Source of the DNA: a virus
DNA: 40,741 bases
Direction: 5' to 3' (one strand)
Virus record (IMG/VR): IMGVR_UViG_3300023257_001087
Coordinates: 1 to 40,741 of that record
Shown: one piece after another, positions 1-8,476 of the stretch
How the letters are laid out: each line of letters begins with the position of its first letter
Position numbering within the stretch: the first letter of the stretch is position 1
Translations under genes and position numbers: made by a program
The notes under the pieces: model-generated
The model's database searches: none
Told to the model about the DNA's origin: nothing
The model's input: only the letters and a program-made list of their open reading frames with translations

Positions 1-66
1 GAATCATTTTCATGCTCTGAAGGGCGTTTAGGTAAACTTGAAACCCCAAAAATTTAGTGGAAATCT

Positions 67-234
67 CTAGTGGATTCGGTAAAATCGGGGGCTAGAATCA
101 ACGCTAGGGGTTGACTTGATACATTGGTCGAGGCGTTCCGAGATCGCACGTAATCGCCCCTTATCTTCTGCGGTTGTCGCTGTTAGCATTTGACCAAGAT
201 ATTGTATTTCTTCTGTCTTGCTGAGTATGCTCAT
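67..234 (-). CDS. small hypothetical protein, 55 aa
   Basis: A 55-residue reading frame starts at an ATG preceded by a perfect GGAGGT six bases upstream and ends in TAG. It begins MSILSKTEEIQYLGQML and is helical and charged in its first 40 residues (KTEE, AEDKGRLRAISERLDQ), then proline/serine-rich. I do not recognise the family. It is the last gene seen in the leftward transcript, 45 nt after the preceding gene. The first 66 bases of the window hold no gene I can support. Confidence 0.6.
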   Translation of the reverse strand: MSILSKTEEIQYLGQMLTATTAEDKGRLRAISERLDQCIKSTPSVDSSPRFYRIH

Positions 235-279
235 AACGCTACCTCCGTAACCCTCCTAAACATGTTAATATTTGAAGCA

Positions 280-558
280 TCAAGTATTCAAATCCTCCAA
301 TCTCTTACAATGGTCAGCTATTAATTCTCCTAAGAAGGCAACACTAATGCCCCATTTATGAGCAATATCTTTGAATCCCAGGCCAGTTTGAAAGCCATCA
401 TTACGTGTTTTAGTTTGCATTCTTGGATTTATTGGCTGATACCATAACTCATAGGCAAGGATTTCACCAAAATCACCGCCAAGCTGTGAGTTGTCACTAT
501 TTATATATGAGTCCCCCAGTTTTTTCTTGAAATTATTTATTTCTTTTTGTTCTGTCAT
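280..558 (-). CDS. hypothetical protein, 92 aa
   Basis: The ATG follows a GAGGG ribosome binding site. The protein is soluble, with no membrane segment. The centre (FGEILAYELWYQP) is aromatic, and the C-terminal half (FKDIAHKWGISVAFLGELIADH) could fold as a helix-turn-helix-like pair of helices, but I cannot assign it to a family. It sits seven bases after the Cys-rich gene at 566-925 and probably shares its transcript. Confidence 0.6.
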   Translation of the reverse strand: MTEQKEINNFKKKLGDSYINSDNSQLGGDFGEILAYELWYQPINPRMQTKTRNDGFQTGLGFKDIAHKWGISVAFLGELIADHCKRLEDLNT

Positions 559-565
559 AGTACCC

Positions 566-925
566 TCATTGTTTTTTGGTTTTAGTCTTTTTCTTGCCCC
601 AATTCTTTGGTTTAAGAGAATTGAGTGTGTTCTTGAGTTGTTTTGCGCTAGGAGTTTTTTCTTTCGGCAAATTGAGATCCCCCGGATAAAACATCTGCTC
701 CCTTTTTAAATCTTTTCTTATCTCGGACCTCCCCTTTTCACAGACATGGCAAATACCTTTCCGTAAAGCAATGCGCTTTATTCCACATCCATCACCAAAG
801 TCAGGCTGCCAATATTTGCAATCATATGTTTTGCATTTTATCCCCTCCCCACTTCCAATATGATCAATAAGGGAGTTGATTAGCATTACAAGGGGCTCTT
901 CATAAATAATATCATCACCCTGCAT
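566..925 (-). CDS. Cys-rich protein, possible zinc binder, 119 aa
   Basis: The ATG lies just behind AAGGAGG and overlaps the end of the upstream glycosyltransferase by 11 nt, which implies translational coupling. Residues 30-65 carry five cysteines arranged as KCKTYDC, then DGCG, then GICHVC, which would suit one zinc site. The last 35 residues are strongly basic (KPKNWGKKKTKTKKQ), as in small nucleic-acid-associated phage proteins. No enzymatic domain is visible. Function unknown; metal and nucleic acid binding are inferences. Confidence 0.6.
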   Translation of the reverse strand: MQGDDIIYEEPLVMLINSLIDHIGSGEGIKCKTYDCKYWQPDFGDGCGIKRIALRKGICHVCEKGRSEIRKDLKREQMFYPGDLNLPKEKTPSAKQLKNTLNSLKPKNWGKKKTKTKKQ

Positions 926-1850
926 GACATACCTCCTTTATCCTCCTAAACATATTAATATATTGCTTGCTAAATGCTTTGGGTGTATATTTTGCAACGG
1001 TCATTTTACCGCTTTCTCCTATTATCCTGGCCGTTCCCGGGTTCTCTCTTACCCATTCCAGCCTTTTCACCAGTGCATCTACACCATAAAAAGGAATAAC
1101 AAACCCGTTTATGCCATGCTTGAGAATATCACCAGCAAAACCAGTATTAGTAGTAACAACAGGCACTCCGCATCCCATCGCCTCCAGTACGCCCACTGGC
1201 CCACCCTCACAATTTGAAGTCGATACATAACAGTCAATTTCTGAAAATAATTCGACCAGTTCTTCATCTGGCACCCTCCCGTATCTCCTAACTTTTTCAT
1301 GTTCAGGCCCTAAAGTTGTGATAAGTTCCACGTTTTTCATTCGATCAAGTGCTTCATATAAGACACCAAAACACTTCCTGGGAATATTTTGGCTAAAACA
1401 ACCGATTTTAAATATTTTAGACGGTTCGTGTGGTTCCACATTTTCAAATCTTTTTGAATCCACGAACTGATTGAGCTTGTATAGACTTCCCTTGTACCCC
1501 AATAAACTTAAAGATGCCTGAGCTGTTCTACAATAATAACCAATATGCTGTATGGTAGGGGAACAAAGTTTAAGCTGATTTTTATCTTTTTCGTCAACTA
1601 GGTGATGAACCTGAATAACGGTCTTGTTTCCGGGGAATTGGTCATCTAATACAAGGTTGTTTCTCATGAACGGCTGCCAAAACGCTGAATAAATGATGTC
1701 ATGGGTTTTTGCAAGTCTCAATAATGCTTTAATATCTATATCTACGTCAAAATCCGTAAAGCCGACGTCGGCGGGGGCATACTCCTTGATTGTGTCGGTC
1801 ATTTTGTCCACAATCCACGATTTAGAGTCTTTCATTACCGCTATTCTCAT
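915..1850 (-). CDS. GT4-type glycosyltransferase
   Basis: The protein is 311 aa with the C-terminal Rossmann half of GT-B glycosyltransferases. The hallmark EGGPVGVLEAMGCGVPVV (around residues 215-232) is the nucleotide-sugar binding motif with the conserved E-x7-E pattern, followed by NGFVIPFYGVDALVKRL. The N-terminal half contains IQVHHLV and a typical linker. At 311 residues it is slightly shorter than usual (350-400) because of a compact acceptor domain. It probably transfers a hexose from a nucleotide sugar onto a surface glycan or a virion component. It is the most downstream enzyme of the glycan island, 39 nt after the oxidoreductase gene. Substrate cannot be read from the sequence. 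Confidence 0.9.
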   Translation of the reverse strand: MRIAVMKDSKSWIVDKMTDTIKEYAPADVGFTDFDVDIDIKALLRLAKTHDIIYSAFWQPFMRNNLVLDDQFPGNKTVIQVHHLVDEKDKNQLKLCSPTIQHIGYYCRTAQASLSLLGYKGSLYKLNQFVDSKRFENVEPHEPSKIFKIGCFSQNIPRKCFGVLYEALDRMKNVELITTLGPEHEKVRRYGRVPDEELVELFSEIDCYVSTSNCEGGPVGVLEAMGCGVPVVTTNTGFAGDILKHGINGFVIPFYGVDALVKRLEWVRENPGTARIIGESGKMTVAKYTPKAFSKQYINMFRRIKEVCHAG

Positions 1851-1889
1851 TTTCTATAATGCCTTCTGAGGGAATTATCGTTAATTATA

Positions 1890-2780
1890 TTATATCTCTT
1901 GTAATATGCGTGTGGTTTTAATAGCCGTGTCGATATTTGGCTCGGCCTTACCGTCTATTAAGTCCTTAAAATATTGCATTGCATATTTTAGATTGTGTTT
2001 TTCGTCGGTATAGTGCTCATCGTAACATTGGGTTAGTTCCGGCGGTAATGCCATTGGGATCTTGTCATACTCGGTTATTTCCAGTTTTCCGGTAATTGAA
2101 TCAAACTTTATAGTACCCTTGTCACCGTAAATGACGACATTGCTTTCTTTCCCCGGGTAATTTAAACTTACATTTATTTCCCCGGTTAAATCGTTGTTTT
2201 TGAAAAACAGTGATCCCGTTGTAACGATGTCATTGTTTTTGACATAATCTCTGGTTATCCAACTCAATGATTCTAAGTCAATTATTTGATCTAGTACAGC
2301 CATGTAATGAGAGGCCAGCAACCAATAAACATTATGATTCATGAATCGGCCAAGATGTACTGACGTCATTTCAATGTGCTGTATTTTGCCAATCCTAGGG
2401 ATTGATTCCAGCATATGCCGAATCCCCCGGGAAAACTGAAATGTATATTCAACCCCCAATTTCACATTTCTTTCGTTGGCGGTATGCTTAAGCCTTAAAG
2501 CCTCACCCTGTTTTAATGTTATAGGCTTTTCACAAAATACGTGCTTGCCATGTATTAGCGCACCCATTGCAATACTGTAGTGTGTTTCAATCGGGGTGGC
2601 TATTATTACCGCCTCAATATCATCCCACATCCTAGACATATCTGTTTTTGAATCGCAGACATGCTTTAAATTAAAAAAAGCCGGAATATACTTTTCCAGC
2701 TTTTCACCCCAATAACCGTGTCCTATTAGTGCTATGTTTTTATTGCTCTCCAAAAACATTCTAACATTTTTCATTTCCAT
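1890..2780 (-). CDS. Gfo/Idh/MocA family NAD(P)-dependent oxidoreductase
   Basis: The N-terminal Rossmann fold begins IALIGHGYWGEKL (residues 16-28, GxGxxG class). It is followed by AVIIATPIETHYSIAMGAL and HVFCEKPIT, where the EKP lysine is the catalytic residue typical of this family. The C-terminal beta-sheet domain contains HLGRFMNHNVYWLLASHY. The family oxidises or reduces sugar hydroxyls on nucleotide sugars (for example 3-keto sugar formation before transamination). The gene overlaps the radical SAM gene by 10 nt; an internal ATG at 2774 gives an ATGA junction and could be the true start. Within the glycan island it probably makes a modified nucleotide sugar. Confidence 0.9.
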   Translation of the reverse strand: MEMKNVRMFLESNKNIALIGHGYWGEKLEKYIPAFFNLKHVCDSKTDMSRMWDDIEAVIIATPIETHYSIAMGALIHGKHVFCEKPITLKQGEALRLKHTANERNVKLGVEYTFQFSRGIRHMLESIPRIGKIQHIEMTSVHLGRFMNHNVYWLLASHYMAVLDQIIDLESLSWITRDYVKNNDIVTTGSLFFKNNDLTGEINVSLNYPGKESNVVIYGDKGTIKFDSITGKLEITEYDKIPMALPPELTQCYDEHYTDEKHNLKYAMQYFKDLIDGKAEPNIDTAIKTTRILQEI

Positions 2781-4021
2781 GTTTTTAATGCAGTCCTATT
2801 ATATTCATCAACCTCGCCGGAAAGCCGTGCCCGTATATCAAAATACCTTTCTCTTGGTATGTCGGGGCAAAAATAATTGTGGGGGCTTTGATGGGCATGC
2901 ATTGCAAAATCAAAATCTTTATCTATAAGCCCTAAATCTTCACACTCCCCGAATAAATCCGTTCCTACATACGGGGTAAAAAAACTCAGAGTAATTCTAA
3001 ATGGCTTCAAAGACTTGGCAAAGTCTATGGTGTTTATCAGGTCAACTTCTTTTTCCCCTGGGAACCCCAGCATACAATATGCTTTCCATTGTACATTGTA
3101 TTTATTTAATATCTCTGCCGCCTTCTTGAAGTCTTCAACTCGCTCATGTTTGCCAATACGTTTTAGCATGGTATTATCTGCACATTCAATTCCTATGCTC
3201 ATTTGACCACATCCGGAGCCGGTCATCATTTTAATCATTTCTTCGTCTATGGTGTCAGCCCTGGTGTCACATCTCCATTTAGAATTGAGACTATAGGCAG
3301 AACAAAACTCTTTTAATCTTCTCGGATTCAGGGTGAATGTTTCATCCCAAATAGTGAAATAGTCACAATGAAATGTATTTTCTATATACTCCATCTCCCG
3401 CAGGATTCTAGGGGCTGACTTAAATGTAACTTTTCTACCCCATACGTTTAGACTTGCGCAGAATCGACACCCATAAGGACAGCCCCTTGCAGTTATTACG
3501 TGCGCATATCCATTGGGTGAATACTCATCTAATAATATGTCATATCTCGGAAATGGCAATTCGTCTAAGATTTCAACCCTGCACCCCCCAGACTCAAATT
3601 CACCTTTAAAAACTTTTACGTTTTGGGGATATGATTCGGGAAGGATAGTCGGATGATGACCGCCCACAAACACGGGAATACCGCATTTATCGGCGATTGA
3701 TATTATTTTTAGTGCTGATTTATGTTTAACGTTTAGAACTGATATCCCGATTTTGTCTGGCTTAATATCTTCAATGTCTTTTTCTAGGGTTTTCCAAACA
3801 ATATTATCTTCAGTTAGGGATTCTATGTATTTGTCATAATTTTCAACCCTTCCGCAATATCCCTCATAGACCAGGCTTTCCCCCACTTCCATGTTTCTTA
3901 AATAGACCGTGTTTCCTTCTTCTAACAATTTAGAACCAACTGCCAGCAAAGACAGCGGAACATAATCTTGCTCAAGACCCATAAATCTATAAAAGGGTGG
4001 ATTTATCAATAATACCTTCAC
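2771..4021 (-). CDS. B12-binding radical SAM enzyme
   Basis: I choose the GTG at 4021 because GAGAGG sits six bases upstream and the protein then starts directly with the cobalamin-domain strand MKVLLINPPF. That gives 416 aa; a TTG at 4042 would overlap a terminator. Residues 1-130 form the B12-binding domain (VPLSLLAVGSKLLEEG, PVFVGGHHPTILPE). The radical SAM core starts at ARGCPYGCRFC, with the three cluster cysteines at about 181, 185 and 188. Further conserved segments are ITLSFFTPYVGTD and MSIGIECADNTMLKRI. Members methylate or rearrange unactivated carbons in antibiotics, lipids and sugars. Here the neighbours point to sugar or glycan modification, but the substrate is unknown. Confidence 0.9.
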   Translation of the reverse strand: MKVLLINPPFYRFMGLEQDYVPLSLLAVGSKLLEEGNTVYLRNMEVGESLVYEGYCGRVENYDKYIESLTEDNIVWKTLEKDIEDIKPDKIGISVLNVKHKSALKIISIADKCGIPVFVGGHHPTILPESYPQNVKVFKGEFESGGCRVEILDELPFPRYDILLDEYSPNGYAHVITARGCPYGCRFCASLNVWGRKVTFKSAPRILREMEYIENTFHCDYFTIWDETFTLNPRRLKEFCSAYSLNSKWRCDTRADTIDEEMIKMMTGSGCGQMSIGIECADNTMLKRIGKHERVEDFKKAAEILNKYNVQWKAYCMLGFPGEKEVDLINTIDFAKSLKPFRITLSFFTPYVGTDLFGECEDLGLIDKDFDFAMHAHQSPHNYFCPDIPRERYFDIRARLSGEVDEYNRTALKTWK

Positions 4022-4033
4022 TAAACCTCTCCC

Positions 4034-4063
4034 AAAAAGCAAAAGCCGCTCAAAAGAACGGCT
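4034..4063 (-). terminator. rho-independent terminator after glf
   Basis: Read on the minus strand, AGCCGTT and AGCGGCT pair around a CTTTTG loop and are followed by TTTGCTTTTT. It lies between the end of the UDP-galactopyranose mutase gene and the start of the radical SAM gene, so it probably attenuates the operon. A near-copy of the same element occurs at 9950-9974. Confidence 0.75.
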
Positions 4064-4093
4064 CTGTTACTCCCTTTACCATTGTTAAATAAA

Positions 4094-5053
4094 TTAGATT
4101 CCCCTAATTCTCTCTAGTGTATCGGCGACAACTTCATCCATATTCATGTATCTATACAGGCCAAGCCTACCCATAAACAGGATGCCCCCTTTATTTCCAG
4201 CTAAATACTTATGATATCTGCTTCTTTCTTCTGGGCTTCCCACTGGGTGATATGGGGTTTCATTCTGTGGGCATGGGTATTCATAAGTTATTATCGATTG
4301 TTCAACATTCTGATTTTGCCAGTGAGAATTATCGTAACTTCTGGTGTGTGGCACATCGTGTGTGCATTCATTAATCACGGCAGACATTCGCTTTTTTTCT
4401 TGCCTGTGTTCAAACCTCAAAGATCGGTATCCAAGCATTCCATGTGTGTAGTTATATGCTTGGTCTATTGAGCCAGTGTGAATGATAAGATCACATTTTC
4501 TTTTTCGCCACTCATCCCTTGATACCCTCAAGTGAACGGTTGAACCTTCGAGCATGTTCCCAATCATGTTGGTATATCCGCCCGTGGGGATGCCCTGCCA
4601 TTTATCAGTAAAGAAGGTATCCCCTTCATTTTCCCTTACTATTGGAACGCGGTTTTTTATGTGACCGGGGAGGTCTGCAAATTTTTTGCCCCACTGCTTT
4701 TCGCTATAGTCTTTAAATACAAGATCAATAATATCTTTTTCGGTGAGTTTGAACTGCTCCATTATGCTTTTGCTAACGGGTATATACAAGAGGTGCTTCT
4801 TAGTATTGGCAATTACTTTGTGCCTATAATTATTGAAATGTGCATAACGTTTAACAAACTCCCATACCTCGTCGTTTGAAGTATGAAAAATGTGTCCGCC
4901 ATATTGCTGAACCATAATGTTATTAATCAAACCATCATAACAGTTTCCCCCGATATGATTCCTTATCTCAAATACTTCAACATTATGATTCTCGGATAAA
5001 ACGGCAGCTGCCGTTGCACCCGCAAGACCGGCACCGACAATGATTATCTTCAT
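4094..5053 (-). CDS. glf: UDP-galactopyranose mutase
   Basis: The 319-residue flavoprotein starts with the FAD-binding motif VGAGLAGATAA (GxGxxG, residues 6-16) and the following acidic strand VEVFEIRNHIGGN. Family landmarks are present: YGGHIFHTSNDEVWEFV, KQWGKKFADLP, IPTGGYTNMIGNML and the C-terminal FMGRLGLYRYMNMDEVV. The enzyme converts UDP-galactopyranose to UDP-galactofuranose, the precursor of galactofuranose in O-antigens and other surface glycans. It is slightly shorter than the usual 360-380 residues, but no catalytic block appears missing. Its ATG overlaps the stop of the upstream glycosyltransferase (ATGA). A terminator follows. Confidence 0.92.
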   Translation of the reverse strand: MKIIIVGAGLAGATAAAVLSENHNVEVFEIRNHIGGNCYDGLINNIMVQQYGGHIFHTSNDEVWEFVKRYAHFNNYRHKVIANTKKHLLYIPVSKSIMEQFKLTEKDIIDLVFKDYSEKQWGKKFADLPGHIKNRVPIVRENEGDTFFTDKWQGIPTGGYTNMIGNMLEGSTVHLRVSRDEWRKRKCDLIIHTGSIDQAYNYTHGMLGYRSLRFEHRQEKKRMSAVINECTHDVPHTRSYDNSHWQNQNVEQSIITYEYPCPQNETPYHPVGSPEERSRYHKYLAGNKGGILFMGRLGLYRYMNMDEVVADTLERIRGI

Positions 5054-5979
5054 AGTAATTTTCTCAATGTTTCCATTCTGCGTTCTATTGTGTGATAAGT
5101 CCTGGTAAATTCCCTGCCGGCTTGTGCGATATCTTCATAAGCGTGAGCATTAAATATAATGTCTTTCACTATGGTTTCAAAGTTACTGGTGTCTGCCTTA
5201 ACATAATTTTCCATATCTACAAAGCCAAGTTCATCCATCTCGGGACACCAATTAGCTACCAAAACCGTTCCGCTTGCCATTATTTCAAAATATTTACATA
5301 CGAGCCAGTTAGTCGTTGCTTTTGTTTTCCCCTTAAGCGTTGAGGTAAGGCTGCAAACATATTCACTAAGCTTTCTGGCATATTTATCCCGCACATATAC
5401 TTTTGGATCATTTATCAATTCCGAGACAGGTATGTTATGGCCGGGATGGGGTATAACCTCAAAAATCTCTTGTGATCCCAAAGATGCTTTGTGTCGTAAT
5501 GGATACCACTGGCCATCCGTTACTCCAGTTACTAAACATTTTTTTATTCTTTTATTAAATTCATTTTCTATTGAGAAATACCGTTCGGAGGGGATTACGA
5601 AAGTAGGAAAGTATAGACTTTTGTGTCGATATTCTGAGAAACTGCCCCCAAATGCTTCTTTGTATGAGTACAGTATGAGATCCGCCCGTTCTAATGATTC
5701 CTTTAATACCGTATTGTTCAAATCCTGTAGATATGAAACGAATCGTATCTCTTGTTTTAATTTGCTAATATCCTTTAATGCTTTTGGATAGCTCACTTGT
5801 GGGGATTTAATAGTAAATAGTGTATCCCCTTCTACTTGCCCGATATCTAAAGAATCGGTGCAAAGAATTTTGTAATTAAATTCTTTCGCTATCATTTCGG
5901 CAAAAATGCTTAAATGATCGGCGGGATGCCTGTCCCGTGATACCATTGTGGGGATATAAACCGTACCTCTGTATTTCAT
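5050..5979 (-). CDS. GT-B fold glycosyltransferase
   Basis: From the ATG at 5979 the protein is 309 aa, starting MKYRGTVYIPTM. The same frame is open back to a GTG at 6024, but that stretch is occupied by the epimerase stump in another frame, so I prefer 5979. The C-terminal half has WLVCKYFEIMASGTVLVANW, the glycosyltransferase motif in which a conserved Glu precedes M-[AS]-[SC]-G, and then ENYVKADTSNFETIVKDI. This resembles CgeB/Glyco_trans_1_2-type enzymes. It is coupled to glf by a 4-nt overlap and may use the UDP-galactofuranose that glf makes, but that is inference. Confidence 0.8.
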   Translation of the reverse strand: MKYRGTVYIPTMVSRDRHPADHLSIFAEMIAKEFNYKILCTDSLDIGQVEGDTLFTIKSPQVSYPKALKDISKLKQEIRFVSYLQDLNNTVLKESLERADLILYSYKEAFGGSFSEYRHKSLYFPTFVIPSERYFSIENEFNKRIKKCLVTGVTDGQWYPLRHKASLGSQEIFEVIPHPGHNIPVSELINDPKVYVRDKYARKLSEYVCSLTSTLKGKTKATTNWLVCKYFEIMASGTVLVANWCPEMDELGFVDMENYVKADTSNFETIVKDIIFNAHAYEDIAQAGREFTRTYHTIERRMETLRKLL

Positions 5980-5986
5980 CGCTTTA

Positions 5987-6043
5987 CTAATTGAACAAAT
6001 GACTACCGATAAATCCCGCACCACCGGTAATGAATATTTTCAT
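5987..6043 (-). pseudogene. N-terminal stump of NAD-dependent sugar epimerase/dehydratase
   Basis: An ATG behind GAGGAAG opens an 18-codon frame, MKIFITGGAGFIGSHLFN, then TAG. This is the first beta-strand, glycine loop (TGGAGFIG) and helix start of extended short-chain dehydrogenases such as GalE or RmlB. The remaining 300 or so residues are gone, and the next gene begins eight bases after the stop. The good ribosome binding site means the stump is probably still translated and may now serve as a leader that couples ribosomes to the glycosyltransferase start. Confidence 0.85.
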
Positions 6044-6147
6044 TATACTTCCTCAACTTCTTCTACTATTTTCTTTATTTGTTGAATGCGATTATTAATA
6101 CTGTGGTTCTTTCTCACAAATTCCATTCCTTGCCGTCTTATTTTGTT
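6043..6147 (-). pseudogene. C-terminal stump of a glycosyltransferase
   Basis: A frame different from the 56-aa ORF over the same bases reads NKIRRQGMEFVRKNHSINN, then RIQQIKKIVEEVEEV and a TAA. The TAA overlaps the epimerase ATG as TAATG. GMEFVRKNHS-x-x-xRI is the pattern usually found at the extreme C-terminus of GT4 glycosyltransferases. The frame is closed upstream by TAA and has no start signal of its own, so I read it as the tail of a deleted gene that once preceded the epimerase. Confidence 0.55.
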
Positions 6148-6265
6148 TTATGCACTCAAATCCCATTTCTACTTTCATCAACCTAAACAACTCATCCTGG
6201 TGAGGGGTAAAAAGTATACTTCCGGTGGCCGAGTGGAGTTTCGGCATAACTGCTAATCTTCTCAT
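6095..6265 (-). CDS. small ORF, 56 aa, possibly a truncated gene start
   Basis: The ATG at 6265 has a strong GAGGAGG seven bases upstream, so I use it rather than the TTG at 6286. The protein begins MRRLAVMPKLHSATGS and continues ILFTPHQDELFRLMKVEMG, then loses resemblance to a folded protein (NKTARNGICEKEPQY). Its 3' part overlaps the glycosyltransferase C-terminal stump in another frame. The simplest reading is the 5' end of a gene joined by deletion to foreign sequence. I do not recognise the N-terminal family. Confidence 0.4.
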   Translation of the reverse strand: MRRLAVMPKLHSATGSILFTPHQDELFRLMKVEMGFECIKQNKTARNGICEKEPQY

Positions 6266-6282
6266 TAATTCCTCCTCATTTC

Positions 6283-7419
6283 TCAATTTACCTTTTTTGC
6301 CTTTCGGAAATATTCTCGGTTGATCTCAAGTGCCATACGATTCCCCCGCAATCCCCTGTCAAAACACATTTTCTTGCAATCCCATTCTGGATTGTGATTT
6401 CGCATAATAACTTTTTTAAACTTCTCCAAATCAGATGTCATTTTCCCGATTCTGCATTGCTTTCCCGTAGGAGTTGCGGTTGTACTACATTTATAAAAAT
6501 AACCATCTGCCCCCGCGGTAATTTGATAATATGAGTATAAACAAACGGTAAAATCATATTTGTCAATATCTGTGTATTCCGGCCCCGTGTAGAATATGTA
6601 AGGTTTTTCATCTTTGCTCTTTGAGACTATTGGTTCAAGTAATTTCCAATATGCGTCGTTATTTGGAATTTCAACTTCCGTTTTGTATTTTCGTATTGTG
6701 TCAAAGCTCTGATTGTAATTACCAAAGGGTATGCCGAATCTAAGGCTGTCTACCCCAAGACTCTTAGCTATTGATACTATGGCATCGAAATTCTCAATGT
6801 TTCCACTTTCAGGAGAAATCAAATAACATAATCTGATTGCATGACCACCACCCGCTTTTTCCCTAATTACACATGCCTGTCTTATTCCCTCCAATATATC
6901 CCCAAACATCTTCCGCTTTCTTGTACCCTTTGTCTTTCCCCAACTCCAGGGTAAGCCAGCATCAATGCTTACCGATAAATAGTCTACTTCATCGGTAGAT
7001 AATCGGTTTAACTCCGTCAATAGCCCGTAATTAGTTTCAAGATCACTAAGGTGTGTGCCGTTCGTATGAATACCAAAATGATTGCCCCATTTTTTTGTCA
7101 TTGCCATGAAGGTCATAAAGTAGGGGTTTAACAACGGCTCCGTATATGCACCACCATAAATATGATATGGGATTTTGCCTTGAAGTTTATCCAGTAGTTC
7201 AAGACAATCCATTTCCCATCGACCTAATGATTTATCAAAGTATGCACCAGCACAGGCAGGGCAAGCCAAATTACACGGTCTTTTATGATCTGCGGGTAAA
7301 TGAATCTCAAATTGACGGGGATAAACAAACTCACCGTTAAAGAATTTACTTTCATCCCAATTAAGATGCTTCATTAACTGTTTATAGTATAAGTACATAT
7401 CGGGGCGGGGATCATTCAT
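6283..7419 (-). CDS. radical SAM protein, SPASM-like
   Basis: The 378-residue protein has the radical SAM cluster motif CNLACPAC (cysteines at 49, 53 and 56) after the strand QFEIHLPAD. It continues with YHIYGGAYTEPLLNPYF, FGIHTNGTHLSD and DYLSVSIDAG, which are successive strands of the partial TIM barrel. The C-terminal region carries further cysteines (VCLYSYYQITAGADGYFYKC, DCKKMC) resembling a SPASM or twitch auxiliary cluster domain. Such proteins modify peptides or sugars. The gene overlaps its upstream GT2 gene by 4 nt, placing it in the glycan operon. The substrate is unknown. Confidence 0.85.
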   Translation of the reverse strand: MNDPRPDMYLYYKQLMKHLNWDESKFFNGEFVYPRQFEIHLPADHKRPCNLACPACAGAYFDKSLGRWEMDCLELLDKLQGKIPYHIYGGAYTEPLLNPYFMTFMAMTKKWGNHFGIHTNGTHLSDLETNYGLLTELNRLSTDEVDYLSVSIDAGLPWSWGKTKGTRKRKMFGDILEGIRQACVIREKAGGGHAIRLCYLISPESGNIENFDAIVSIAKSLGVDSLRFGIPFGNYNQSFDTIRKYKTEVEIPNNDAYWKLLEPIVSKSKDEKPYIFYTGPEYTDIDKYDFTVCLYSYYQITAGADGYFYKCSTTATPTGKQCRIGKMTSDLEKFKKVIMRNHNPEWDCKKMCFDRGLRGNRMALEINREYFRKAKKVN

Positions 7420-8114
7420 GCTTTCTTTTCCCTTGGTTTATATTTATGGTTTTGTAAATAACTACCATCTCCACGTAGATGTGCACCTTCCATGTGTGTT
7501 ACCTCTACGTCAAACACCTTGAAGGCTTTTCCGAAGTTGCTGAGGTGTAGGTGTTCTTTCATTTCTTTTTCATGATTTAACAGGGATTGCTTCCTACATA
7601 TAAAACAAGCGGCGGGGCCAGTAACAGCAAAAACAGTGACTATGCCTTTGCGATAATTTAGATGATAGGCAAAATTACCTTTTTTTATCTTTATAACCCC
7701 AATCCGCCTAGCCATAAGTGCAATAGAATCTTTAACGTTAGCCTCAAGCCATTCCCATAAATGCACCATTTTACAAAGCCATCCCCCGGGAACTTCCATA
7801 TCATTATCAAGCACTACAATGAGTTCGGCCTCTGTTTTGTCTAGTGCGTATAGCGTACCGCCTAAACTGCCTAGATTCTTTTGGGGATGTAAGACTTTTA
7901 CGTGCCCAAAATATGCAAGGTTAGGCATATCCTTTTTTATCCAGTTCAACCATTCGACCGTTCCGTCAGTTGAATCCTGAGAAACAATGATGTGTTCATA
8001 ATTGAGGTAGAGGGTATTTAATTTAACGGCATTAATACATTTGATTGTATATTCTAATCGGTTTTGTGCCCGTGTAATGATTGCTACAAGAGGTTTTTCT
8101 TTATCACCCATCAT
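7416..8114 (-). CDS. GT2-type glycosyltransferase
   Basis: GT-A fold signatures are clear in this 232-residue protein: VAIITRAQNRLEYTIKCI at the N-terminus, the nucleotide-binding HIIVSQDSTDGTVEWL, and the metal-binding DxD-like LDNDMEVPGGW around residues 97-107. There are no transmembrane helices, so this is a cytosolic transferase. The overlap with flanking genes (4 nt downstream, 11 nt upstream) shows it belongs to the glycan operon. Donor and acceptor cannot be told from sequence. Confidence 0.88.
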   Translation of the reverse strand: MMGDKEKPLVAIITRAQNRLEYTIKCINAVKLNTLYLNYEHIIVSQDSTDGTVEWLNWIKKDMPNLAYFGHVKVLHPQKNLGSLGGTLYALDKTEAELIVVLDNDMEVPGGWLCKMVHLWEWLEANVKDSIALMARRIGVIKIKKGNFAYHLNYRKGIVTVFAVTGPAACFICRKQSLLNHEKEMKEHLHLSNFGKAFKVFDVEVTHMEGAHLRGDGSYLQNHKYKPREKKA

Positions 8115-8476
8115 TTACCTCCACAAACCACACCCCTCTATATTGTTTTCCACATGGTTCGCCCTTCATTTCCTCTGATTTGACATGGGTTAGTAATTCG
8201 TTTACCGCTCTATATACTCCTGTCTCTGCCGGACAATAATCATGGCCACAAAGGATGCCGCTATCTTTTACTTTAGGCAGCCACGCCATAATATCTTCTT
8301 TTACGTGCTGATATTTGTGATTGGCATCAATAAAAACCATGTCCACACTTTTGTCGGGGATTTCTTTTGCGGCCTCAATTGATGGTTTTCCTATCCATTT
8401 GATTCTGTCGTCAACAAAACATTTTCTTTGTGGCTCTGTATCAACAGCAAATTAGAAATTCCCATCTGTATTTCAT
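8104..8476 (-). pseudogene. class I SAM methyltransferase with internal deletion
   Basis: The natural start is the ATG at 8476, which overlaps the upstream methyltransferase stop as ATGA. It reads MKYRWEFLICC and stops. A second frame then opens with FAVDTEPQRK and runs into IGKPSIEAAKEIPDKSVDMV and FIDANHKYQHVKEDI, which are motifs II to IV of Methyltransf_24-like enzymes, ending with GILCGHDYCPAETGVYRAV. The SAM-binding glycine motif that should lie between MKYRWEFL and the VDT strand is missing. An internal ATG at 8346 could express only an inactive 80-residue fragment. Confidence 0.8.
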
